A stretch of 64,000 nt of DNA, taken from NCBI GenBank assembly GCA_029962745.1, contig CM057157.1, positions 8,758,584 through 8,822,583 on the forward strand, read 5' to 3'. The notes beneath the pieces were generated by a model. That model saw nothing but the letters and a program-made list of their open reading frames with translations. It had not been told where the DNA came from and searched no databases. Origin of the DNA: Echinometra lucunter (lineage: Eukaryota; Echinodermata; Echinoidea; Camarodonta; Echinometridae). The translations under genes were made by a program, and so were the position numbers. Positions 10,494-19,891 of the stretch are shown one piece after another; the first letter of the stretch is position 1; every line of letters starts with the position of its first letter.

Positions 10494-13400
10494 CTTCTTG
10501 TCACAGTAGGAACATGAAAAATGTTTTTCTTCCTTATGTCTACCTTGAGGTACGGTAAGCTGACTATCATCACTGTGTACTCTAAAATGTCTAGTAAGAC
10601 TTGTTCTTTCAGAAAATTCCTTATCACAATAGGAACAGGGATAAGGTTTTTCTTTAGTATGTATTCTTTGATGCCTCCTAAGACCACTTTGACGAGAAAA
10701 TTTCTTATTGCAACAGGAACAAGCAAAAGGCTTTTCTCCAGTATGAATTTTTATGTGGTTGGCAAGACAGCTTTGGTGAGAAAATTCCTTATTACAATAG
10801 GAACAGCGATAAGGCTTTTCTCCTGTGTGAGTTCTTATGTGATTCGTAAGACTAAATCCATGAGAAAATTGCTTATTACAATAGGAACAGACATAAGCTT
10901 TTTCTCCAGTGTGTATTCTATAGTGTCTAGTAAGAGAACTTGGTCGAGAAAACTCACTATTGCAATGGGAACATTTATATGGTTTGTCTCCAGTGTGAGT
11001 TCTTAGATGATCTGTAAGATTACTTTTATGAGAGAATTCCTTGCTACAATAGGAACAGGGATAAGGCTTTTCCCCAGTATGAGTTCTCAGATGCCTTGTG
11101 AGATGACTTCCCTGAGAAAATTGCTTATTACAATAGAAACAGAGATAAGGCTTTTCTTTAGTATGTATTCTTTGATGCCTCGTTAGATCACTTTGACAAT
11201 AAAATCTCTTATTACAATAGGAACAATGAAAAGGCTTTTCACCTGTATGTAATCTTAGATGGATGGTAAGAACATTTTGGCGAGAAAATTTCTTATCACA
11301 ATAGGAACAGTGATAATGCTTTCCTCCAGTGTGAGTTCTCAGATGTTCTGTAAGATTACTTTCTCGAGAAAATTCCTTATTACAATAGGAACAGAGATAA
11401 GGCTTTTCTCCAGTGTGTATTCTATAATGCCTTGTAAGACTACTTTGCCGAGTGAAGCTCATATTGCAATGGGAACATTTATATGGACTTTCCCCAGTGT
11501 GAGTTCTTAGATGGCTGGTAAGATTACTTTTTTGAGAAAATCCCTTATTACAGGCGGAACAGCGATACAGTTTTTCTTCAGTGTGAGTTTTAAGATGTAG
11601 TGCAAGTGCCTCAAAAACAGGAAATCTCTCACTGCAATGCAAACACTGATGAGATTTCTCTCTACTGCTGGTTGCCAGATGCAGTTGTGTCTTCTCCTGT
11701 CCATTGGCCAACTCTTTATCTGAGGATGAAAGGGAGTAAATAAATATCTACCGCCATAATTAAGCTTTTCTCTCACCTGGCATCAAATTTCTATTTCCTA
11801 CTAACTCTTTGTCCCTGGCGCACACCGTCATTCTCCTGGATCTCATGAATATTCATATCTCATGTCTGCATTGCCGGGTTTAAATTTCTATGGGCACCCA
11901 GTGCAGTGTCATCTGCTTGTGGCGAAGAGGTCAGTGTGGCTATTAAGCACTTGGTAAACTGCAAGTACTATTTTGCCGTAATAAAACTGATAAAATGGCG
12001 TTTATTCAGTTGACAAAAGAGCTGAAGTGTAATAGATATTCTTCCATCAAGTTGCTGAGGCGCCAGTGACAAAAGTTCGAGGAAAAAACATCTCGCCTTC
12101 TGGCATGGGCATGAACAATTAAGCACCAATTAAATGGACTAAGTTGAAGGAGAATGGCAGTGGTGTTGGGTTAGGGTTAGCTTTAGGGTTTTGTTGCACA
12201 CATCCTTACAATTTTTTAAAATCATGCTCAATATATGAATAAGTATATTTCATATACAACATACATTTGCAATTATGAGTAATCATTTCATCTTTATTCT
12301 TTATTGTTGGAATATTCATTTTACTACTTTTAAATTTTAATCTATACAATTCTTCAAACTGCATGTCATTTTACAACTCCATTTATGAACATTTTATTGT
12401 AATGATATGCTTTTGAAACTTTTAACTTGTTATCTACTGATTTGTAATCAATCATAACTTTGAATGCTTACACAATTTTCAAATATATTGTGAACATGGG
12501 GTCATTTTATTGAAATGATTTTTGATTATTGTAACTGTACATGTGTATGAGTATTTAAGCTTATTTATAATATGTATGTAGTCTAGTAATATTGTTCAAT
12601 ATATGTATATGTGTAATTTAAAATGGAGCTCATATTAATTCAGCCTGTTACTGCGAAGCATTTTAATAAAGACCATTACTGAATTGAGTTGAATTGAATT
12701 CTTGCATTTTCAGTCATCCACTCCCAAATCAGGATACAAAGTGTAACATTACAAAACATATCTTACCAAGGTGAGCAAATGGGTCTGTTCCTTCTTCTAA
12801 ATCCTGTGTACTTTCGACTAACTTGAACACTTCATACTCAGGTTCTTGGTTGATCGTAATATCATGACCTGTAATGAAAGACATGAAAGATATGTTTATG
12901 GTATCCAAGGACTCAACTGAATATACAATGTACATGTATGATTTATTTTGAACATAGTTGACGTTTTTTTTTTAAATATTGGTTTAGAAATGGCTAAATT
13001 ATCAACGGAAAATGACATCGAGTTTTCAGTGCAGTACCACACCGATAATTCACGTGTGAACAGTGTGTGCGAACCGCTATGCGCCCTTGAGCCGAGAGCG
13101 TCGGGTAGGTGTTCTGTAGCGAGGGTATAAGGTGATGGTTGATATTTGATCATTTGAATCATTTTACTGAAAATCACCGGAAATTGTGAATAGAATGCTA
13201 GATTATCTCACTCATGTATCTTTTTATGCAAGCCGAACAATATGAGACTATGTTTGAGCAGTTTCATGCTAACTTTTATTTTGCTACCACTTCTGTTTAT
13301 TATCTTTAAACTATACATCATTTCTCATGTTCTACAGGGTAATCCAACCTAGCTACTAAATGTTTTGGGGATAGTCCCTTTTACAAAGTGATCACATGAC

Positions 13401-16181
13401 TGGTCCAAAATCTCCATCCTCTTTTTAAGGCAGTCCCGGAGGGAGCAATTACCTTCAGGAGTTGTTTGCTGAATTTCCTCTTTGATTTCCTCTGCACTTG
13501 GAATGGAATGATATGTCTCTTCAACAACTTCTTGCTTGATGCTGACATGCTCTACGAATGAAAGGACACCATTGACATTTATACATCCTGAATAATCGAC
13601 ATTTTAAAAACAGAATGAAAGAAATACACACATTCAACCCCAAATTCAACAAAATCTGTGGAGACATTGATTTTGAAAGAGATGTATTTACTTCTTCCCT
13701 TTCAATATTCATCTAGATTTCAATTTAAACATTACAATTGGCTTTGATTTTTTCAAAAATTATGACCAAACAGTTTGGAAAAGATCAATTTTAATGAAAA
13801 GATAGGATAGAGAGAAGTAACTTTTAAAAAGTTCCATCAAAATCAGTTATGAAACAAGAAAGTTACTAAAGTTTGAAAAGTCGCATACATTTACTTTCAA
13901 TGGTGATCTTAATATTGGCAATGTTGCTTCAAAATGCCAAGTTTATAAAGACAACTCTTGATACATTTTGTAAGCGAACTTTCATATTTTCCCCATTATC
14001 TTCCAAGGTGCAGCAGCTTGCCTCCTTCTTAGCTCAAGATATATGATGGGAAAATGCATTATGCACAACATGTTGAGTTGACAAAGAGATTTGTTCAAAG
14101 GGCTATCTGGATGGAGCTCTACCGATTTTCTCACTAGGCACGTTCACACACAAAAGGAATCAAAATTCGAATCGCGATTCAAATTTCAATTTTATAGCCA
14201 CCGTTCACACAGGGGAAAAAAGCGAGATTCGGATCGCGATTTGAATCGCAATTAGAATTTCGATTTTTTTTCGACCATGCACACACAGGAGGAAGCAACT
14301 TCAGAAACAGGCAGGAGAGTTCTGCTATACACGATCTGGACGGGGCAAAATACATATCGACAGTAAAAGGGCTACAGAATGTACAGCAACAAATTCATTA
14401 AATAATAAATGATTATGTACTATCATACAAAACATTTGTTTACTACACAGGAGCAACGGTGCCAAGATAGCGTATAGTACGTCCATGCCATTCAGTGCAT
14501 GCATACCGTGACGACACACACACACACTGCATAGTGCATGCACAGTGCATCCATCGCACACGTGCAAAGAATGATGGGATAGATAAAACTGATTTTCTGT
14601 ACGCGATTTCGTTCGCACACAAAACACTGCAAATAATTATGATTATTCTGAAAAATTGCACTTTCTACTGCGAGTTGAATCGCGATTATTAGTGAGATTA
14701 TTCCGTCCACACACAAAATAAAATCAATTTTCTGATTGCGACTAGAAAATCGATTTTTGAATCTCACTTTTTACCTTGTGTGTGAACGCCCCTACTGTTA
14801 ATTCTGTGCTTTGGTTCAGCCCCAGCAAGGTACATTTGGTAGCATGTAACAGCTCCTACGTATAACCACCGCCGTTTATGATAGATTCATCAAAAATTTC
14901 AACTGACTGATTGAAATAAAGCCATCATCGAGGTTACCTCTGTCTGATTTGATTAAAATTCAGGTGAAAGATTGAATACATGTTGCTGATCATTCTGTCA
15001 TTGTCAACGTCATGCAGGGCTTCACACTAAAATTTTTTTCTGGGGGTCCGGCCGAGTGCCTAGATTTCAACTTTTTAAAATTTTGAGCGCCGGAACAAAC
15101 TTCGGTTACAAGAAAAATCACTAAAAAAATCAACCAAACCAGTAGTGACCAAAACAATCACCCAACAACTTAGTACATACAATCAACCTCACATTTACTG
15201 AATCAACAATAAATCCCAGTTTTTCAGTGTGTAATTCCTACTGAAAAAATGTGTGGCTTTGTTGAGAATATTCTTAATTTTGTCAAGTAAGTCGAATGTA
15301 CACTCGGAGCGAAGAAACGTTTCAAGTTTTAATTTCTCATTTACACGCCCAATAAGTGTTCTAGTCTATATGAATGTTAAAATCTACACCAATTTACTCA
15401 GAAACATTCAACTCAAGAATCATCTCCCAAAATGTGTAACTATGGCTAAAATCACAAATTATCTTTACATTTGAAAGTTTGAAGGTATGGTGATGTCAAT
15501 TTACTATGCTAAAATGCCTAGAATTCATCTCATATTGTTATACAGACTGAGTAACTACTGTTCTGACCCAATTAACTCTTGCAATCATAAATGAAAGCAG
15601 CTTTCTCGCTTGAATTGGGTTTTGACAGGCCTGTATCAATCAAATATGATTATTTACGTCTGGGACCGACCTTTAACGTCAACATCTGCTAGCTGCATGC
15701 ACGTATGTGCATGCCCGTTCGTTCCTTAGGGATGCATACACATTCACAAGCAGGATAACCGTTCCAAAGACCCCCGTTTTCACAAACATCTGAAGGGATC
15801 AAAAATATTTTTTCAATTTTTAGTTTTTATTCACCAGCCGCTCACAAAAGCACATACTCTAGTCATGAAAATGCTCAAATACAAAAAAAAAAAAAAAACT
15901 TCGTTACTCTATTCTCCGGTTTATCCCAATAGTAATGTCGGATGGTGGTGGAAATTATCACTCCCTCCGTGCTGTTCACGCCGCCACCGCCTCGGCAGCG
16001 CCTCGCGGGCGCGGGTGGGCTGCGTGTGGACAGCACCTCGTCTCGGCGAGCTGGTCCCACCAGCAGTAAAAATTGTGGACATAAGTCTAGATTTAACGTT
16101 AGGTCTAATTATAATGGGCATGCCTAATGGGCTGGTCTAATTACCAAATACGTCATTGCCCTGTGAAGTCTCCGGGTCCAT
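10190..16181 (-). CDS. Multi-exon C2H2 zinc-finger gene (gene span; four exons, 3' end frameshifted)
   Basis: The model joins exons 16181-16145, 13551-13453, 12868-12767 and 11719-10491 on the minus strand. Every junction is phase 1, and the spliced frame is open for 488 codons. The protein starts [12 protein letters not shown], continues with two short acidic segments, one carrying the SUMO-type motif IKQE, and then a tandem array of classic C2H2 fingers with TGEKPY linkers. Such proteins are usually nuclear and bind DNA; no target can be read from the sequence. In-frame translation stops at 10491 in the middle of finger 14. Fingers 14 (second half) to 17 continue in another frame to 10190, where a stop lies next to a gypsy fragment. 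It could be an active gene with a truncated array, a recent pseudogene, or a sequence error. Confidence 0.75.
10491..11719 (-). CDS. Zinc-finger gene exon 4: 13 complete C2H2 fingers
   Basis: The acceptor (cctcag) precedes 11719 and the split codon gives D, then [11 protein letters not shown]. Thirteen complete C2H2 fingers follow, for example RCSACNKGF with LTSHLRTH and KCSHCNMSF with LTRHYRIH, mostly joined by TGEKPY linkers. The first ([10 protein letters not shown]) and the linker after finger 13 ([19 protein letters not shown]) are atypical. Finger 14 begins SCSYCDKK and meets TAG at 10493-10491. Finger number and regular 84-nt spacing are typical of the poly-zinc-finger family. Confidence 0.92.
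11720..12766. other. Intron 3 of the zinc-finger gene
   Basis: AT-rich, no second gene seen. A stretch near 12160-12190 has GGGTTAGGGTTAG, only two telomere-like units. A segment ending ATTGAGTTGAATTGAATTC near 12700 may be the tail of a retroposon. Confidence 0.5.
12767..12868 (-). CDS. Zinc-finger gene exon 3
   Basis: Acceptor (ttacag) before 12868, donor (gtaaga) after 12767. 102 nt, phase 1 to 1, reading [20 protein letters not shown] then [13 protein letters not shown]. The start resembles the exon 2 motif ([10 protein letters not shown] against [10 protein letters not shown]), which suggests that exons 2 and 3 arose by duplication, with the lysine of the SUMO-type motif replaced by asparagine here. 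Confidence 0.7.
13453..13551 (-). CDS. Zinc-finger gene exon 2, acidic with SUMO-type motif
   Basis: Acceptor cattcgtag before 13551; donor gtaatt after 13453. The 99-nt exon encodes [20 protein letters not shown] followed by [12 protein letters not shown]. Two hydrophobic-K-x-E motifs (IKQE and IKEE) are visible. It is the counterpart of the exon at 10-105, about 70 percent identical by eye. Phase 1 on both sides makes it removable without a frame change. Confidence 0.8.
13740..14110. mobile_element. Truncated copy of the foldback family seen at 52010-52540
   Basis: Shares with 52010-52540 the phrases AATTTTAATGAAAAG, GTTTGAAAAGTC, GGCAATGTTGCTTCAAAATG, GACAACTCT and ATTTTCCCCATTA, in the same order. 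The clear TAAAGGAGAATG ends of the 52-kb copy are not seen here. Confidence 0.55.
14135..14794. mobile_element. TIR element with ends TAGGCACGTTCACACACAA
   Basis: The left end TAGGCACGTTCACACACAAA pairs with the right end TTGTGTGTGAACGCCCCTA. Inside are repeated palindromes around AATCGCGATT and TTCGAATCGCG, seen several times on each side. It is non-autonomous; the ORFs at 14.3-14.8 kb are not coding. Confidence 0.65.
14795..15949. other. Part of zinc-finger gene intron 1; nothing clear
   Basis: No exon recognised. A poly-A run occurs at about 15881-15898. The short plus-strand ORF at 15253-15474 has no recognisable features. Confidence 0.4.
15950..16075. promoter_or_regulatory. GC-rich, CpG-dense block in intron 1 of the zinc-finger gene
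   Basis: About 125 bases are strikingly GC-rich and full of CG dinucleotides (for example CGCCGCCACCGCCTCGGCAG and CCTCGCGGGCGCGG) within AT-rich DNA, about 100 bases downstream of the proposed first exon. It could be a promoter-proximal element or an inserted fragment. The ORFs across it on both strands do not resemble known proteins. Confidence 0.35.
16145..16181 (-). CDS. Zinc-finger gene, candidate first coding exon
   Basis: On the minus strand an ATG at 16181 in a good start context (ATCAACATGGAC) opens a 37-nt coding stretch, [12 protein letters not shown] plus one base, ended by a donor (gtaatt) at 16144. Phase 1 fits the two-base overhang of the exon at 13551, giving E as the split residue. 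It was chosen because start context, donor and phase all agree. The assignment rests on fit, not homology. The promoter would lie to the right (about 16200-16560), where no TATA box was recognised. Confidence 0.55.
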
Positions 16182-16628
16182 GTTGATAGAAGACAACAGG
16201 TGATTCCTGCTTCCAATAGCCCAATTTTCGACACTTAACGTTAAGCCAAGAATCCCAATTTTTCGACACCGCAAAAGTTTTTTTTTTTTTAATGTGATGA
16301 CGCCATCTACGTCAAAAATAGTATCAGATTTCGAGATCTTTGATTTCGACGATCTTCTTGGATGAAGTTTGATTTTTTTTTTCCGGGACAAAAAGAGATT
16401 AGAAACATCTTCTGATGCTAGCCTAGGGCAGTAGGGGTAACGAAAGGACTTCAATTGCATCACAAAGCCCTCAAGAGAGATATGCCTAAATACACTTACC
16501 TAAATTTCCCTCCCCGCTAAGATAGTCAATTACTCCACATCAGTCTCAACCAAAAAAATAAATAAATAAAAAATAGTTCTTAAGAAGGGGCAGCGCTACA
16601 GGGAGAGGGGTGGCCGCCCCTAAAAAAC

Positions 16629-16838
16629 GAGGATGGGAGGAGTAGGAGAAGAAGGGGGAGGAGTAGGAGGGGGAGGGGGAGGACGAGGACTAGGAGGAGA
16701 AGAAAAAGAAGAAAATGAAGAAGAAGTTGGAGGAGGTGGGGAGAAGGAGGAGGAGGAGGAGGAGAAGAAGAAGAAGAAGAAGAAGAAGAAGAAGAAGAAG
16801 AAGAAGAAGAAGAAGAAGAAGAAGAAGAAGAAGAAGAA
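16629..16838 (+). repeat. Purine-only tract, GGA/GAA microsatellite
   Basis: About 210 bases are almost entirely purine on the plus strand, first irregular GGAGGAGAA then pure (GAA)n from about 16760 to 16836. Long GAA tracts can form triplex DNA. ORFs through it (poly-K, poly-E, poly-R, poly-F) are artefacts. Confidence 0.95.
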
Positions 16839-16929
16839 TGTGGGGGAAAGCAGGCTCATGCATTATCAGCCCTAATGTAAATAAACACTTCTGTGTGCAA
16901 ATTAACATAATTAACATTAATCATCTGAA

Positions 16930-17320
16930 GTTTTTCCTATCTAGAGTGGTATCCCCCAAGGGTCAATAATGGGCCCTTTACTTTTTTATAAAATTTATAG
17001 AATCATCCGTAGCTTGTACGCCGCTGATAAGATGATATATATTGCTCAGGCAAAAATTTTACTGAATTATATTGTAACTTATGATGAAGATCTGGAAAAT
17101 GACTTATTCGAAATAGATTACACTTGAATATTGATAATAAACGGAGTACATTCTACTCAGTACCAAACAAAGGGTTAGCAAAATTGAAAATATTATGTTT
17201 GAGATTCATATTAATAACAATCCATTACGAAAAGTTTAAGAATGTAAACATCTATAAACGTTATTATTCATTCAAATCTAACACGGCAAAATCATCTTTG
17301 ATTATCTTCAGAAAAAAGTA
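16930..17320 (+). mobile_element. LINE reverse-transcriptase remnant
   Basis: In broken frames one reads SGIPQGSIMGPLLF, the conserved PQGS-GPLLF block of non-LTR reverse transcriptases, then SLYAADKMIYIAQ where the family has the YADD catalytic box, then NRLHLNIDNKRSTFYS and KIENIMFEIHINNNPLRKV. The part between GPLLF and the active-site box is deleted, and the aspartate pair is altered. Not functional. Confidence 0.75.
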
Positions 17321-17329
17321 AATGGTGGT

Positions 17330-18114
17330 CAGCGGCGTAACAGGTGCCTGTTATCAGGGGGGGGGGCAGAACCAAAAATTTCCCGGTAACTCAGTCTAGA
17401 ATCACTTACTGGGCGCGCTCCCTAGGGCGGAGGGTGCAGGGAGGGGGGAGTTTCCCTCCTCGCGCGCGAAGCGCGGAAGCTCCGACGTTTCTTTAAATTG
17501 TTCCTTGTCTGCTTCCGCTCTTCTTACGTTCTCTGCCTGGTATCGATGGGGGGGGGGGGGGGGGGCGGAGCTAAAAATTTCCCGGTAACTAAGTCTAGAA
17601 TGTGCGGGCATGGCGGGGTGAGCCCGCACCGCGAATAGCTTGTCGCGAAGCCCGTAGTGGGTTGTTCCTTGTCTGCTTCCGCTCTTCTTACGTTCTCTGC
17701 CTGGTATCGGGGGGGGGGGGGGGGCTGAGCTAAAAATTTCCCGGTAACTAATTCTAGAATGTGTGGGCATGGCGGGGTGAGCCCGCACCGCGAATAGCTT
17801 GTCGCTTGTCGCGAAGCCCGTAGTGGGTGGGGCCCAGGGGCCCGCCTTAGGGCCTCTGATGGGGGTCCAGGGAGTGGTACTAAATTTTTCCTCATTTCTT
17901 TTGTTTCCCTTTTCTTTCTTCTTTTTTTCCATTTACCTCTTTTCTTTCCCTCTCTCTTCTTCTTTCTCCCTTTTCTTCTTCTTTCTTTCCCTTTCTCCCT
18001 TCCATTTTCTTCCTTTCCCTTCCTTTCATTTTTTCCCCGTGGTTTGGAAGATTTTCCCGCTGAAATCCTTCAGAGGGGCACTCTGCTCCCCTGCCCCCGG
18101 TCGTTACGCCACTG
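17330..18114. mobile_element. hAT-like element with internal tandem units
   Basis: Ends are CAGCGGCGTAAC (17330) and GTTACGCCACTG (18103-18114), flanked by an 8-bp near-duplication ATGGTGGT / ATGGTAGT, typical of hAT. Inside, a unit of about 165-200 bp containing a G-run, TAAAAATTTCCCGGTAACT, TAGCTTGTCGCGAAGCCCG and TTGTCTGCTTCCGCTCTTC occurs about three times, followed by a pyrimidine-rich block. No transposase. Confidence 0.7.
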
Positions 18115-18287
18115 ATGGTAGTTTGTTTATGTTAAAGTCTCAGGAATCATGTTGATGAACATGACTTGATAATTGTCTTTAATTCATTAATCATGTTACA
18201 TTTAACCATTGTGATATTATGTGGGGCAACTGCGGAGTAGGCAGTCGAAACATCAAAAACTTCAAAACCATTCCTCTGCCACAGAAA

Positions 18288-18751
18288 ATCTCAGGGAAAC
18301 TAAAGTGGGTGACATTTACAAGAAAACAGAACAGAAACATGTAGCTATTACAGATGTTTGAAATAATAACAGGACAAGCACACCAGTATCCATTTGATCG
18401 ATTTTCATTTTATAGCCATGCATACAACACACGATCAGGTTCATCAATATTCTTCAACCCAAAACAGAATCAGTAAAGAAACCTTTTATGTTTAAGGGGC
18501 CTTCATACTGGAACTCACTCCCTACTGAACAACAACAATTTAATACTCTGGATAACTTTAAAAGGGCAAAATTAGTCAATAACAGGAGATGAAGGGGGTT
18601 TTAATTTATTTTTTGCAATTCTTGTTTTATTTTCTTGTTTTCTTCATTGTTCATTCCACATAATTCCCGATTGCCAGGAAAGTTTTAGGGCACTGTCTGG
18701 TGTGTTTGTGTACTGTACACACTAAGAAATAATTGCACCCTAAATGCAACA
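18288..18751 (+). mobile_element. LINE 3'-end fragment, copy 1
   Basis: One frame reads ESVKKPFMFKGPSYWNSLPT followed by EQQQFNTLDNFKRAKL, which resembles the C-terminal tail of non-LTR retrotransposon polyproteins (the FRGP-LWNSLP motif). The copy ends in the start of a foldback (CACACTAAGAAATAATTGCA) shared with copy 2. Confidence 0.7.
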
Positions 18752-19125
18752 TTTCCAATATTATGTCGATTGTTATAGATAATAATGTGTCTCCGTGTTT
18801 TTCATTAAGTATGTATATTCTCTTTTTGCTTTGCATGTAAACAAAACAGATATCCATTTATGGACAACACACGTCAAACCATCCATGCAAAGCAGATGTG
18901 GCAATGTGATTCTATGATCTTCCACATCACATCAAAATGTTTATTTGCACTCGCAGTGAATGATGGATCGGTGGTTTTGGCAATACATGTACTTTTACTC
19001 TGACAACAAAGAATATGTGGTTATTCGCTGAAATTCATTAATTTGCAATCGTTAAAACGAGGAATATATGGATTCTGAGGATATAAAATATGAATGAGAT
19101 GCACATGCTATTGTGTATCAGCCAT
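18749..19125. repeat. Dispersed repeat B, copy 1 (partner at 26243-26637)
   Basis: The segment from ACATTTCCAATATTATGTCG to GTGTATCAGCCAT recurs almost unchanged at 26.2-26.6 kb, except that the second copy carries about 33 extra bases (around GATGAACTGAACTGAATTTT). It is non-coding. It separates the two LINE-tail copies. Confidence 0.9.
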
Positions 19126-19584
19126 CTCAGGGAAACTAAAGTGGGTGACATTACAAGAAAACAGAACAGAAAATGTAGCTATTACAGATGTTTGAAATAA
19201 TAACAGGACAAGCACACCAGTTACCATTTGATCGATTTTCATTTTATAGCCATGCATACAACACACGATCAGGTTCATCAAGATTCTTCAACCCAAAACA
19301 GAATCAGTAAAGAAACCTTTTATGTCTAAGGGGCCTTCATACTGGAACTCACTCCCTACTGAACAACAACAATTTAATACTCTGGACTACTTTAAAAGGG
19401 CAAAATTAGTCAATAACAGGAGATGAAGGGGGTTTTAATTTATTTTTTGCAATTCTTATTTTATTTTCTTGTTTTCTTCGTTGTTCATTCCACATAATTC
19501 CCGATTGCCAGGAAAGTTAAGGGCAATGTCTGGTGTGTTTTTGTACTGTACACACTAAGAAATAATTGCACCTTAAATGCAACA
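19124..19584 (+). mobile_element. LINE 3'-end fragment, copy 2
   Basis: Direct repeat of 18288-18751 with only a few substitutions and small indels. It encodes the same WNSLPTEQQQFNTLD tail and then runs into a complete foldback element at 19551. Confidence 0.85.
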
Positions 19585-19890
19585 CTGGCTGCACCTTTTT
19601 CGGTGCAATCTTGCACCCCGGACGAAAAAAGGTGCACACCTTTTGGTTTTTGTTTGCACCCTGAAATGCCCGTTTGCACCTTTTAGGGTGCAGAGATTTT
19701 TGCGTACAAAAAGGTGCAAATTTGCAATTTTTCTAAAAGGGTGCAACTGTGCACCCTTTAGGGTGCAAAATGCCGCTAATTGCACCTTTAAAGGTGCAAA
19801 AGCTTGTAAAAGGTGCAACTTTGCACCCTAAAAGGTGTTCCTGGTGTTGCATTTGAAGGGTGCAAGATTGCACCTTCTTATCTTAGTGTG
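19551..19890. mobile_element. Foldback element built of AGGTGCA/TGCACCT units
   Basis: Ends are CACACTAAGA and TCTTAGTGTG, flanked by TA. The interior is packed with GGTGCAA, TTGCACC and AGGTGCA in both orientations, so it can form many alternative hairpins. The ORFs on both strands reflect this repetition. The left end alone is found at 18718. Confidence 0.8.
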
Positions 19891-19891
19891 T

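Noticed and set aside
10521..11510. Plus-strand ORFs of 161 and 83 codons with repeating FSSV and KFLITIGT phrases
   Set aside because: Antisense shadow of the tandem C2H2 fingers; the periodicity is that of the fingers.
12160..12195. Telomere-like GGGTTAGGGTTAG (also at about 35850)
   Set aside because: Only two or three degenerate units; no array.
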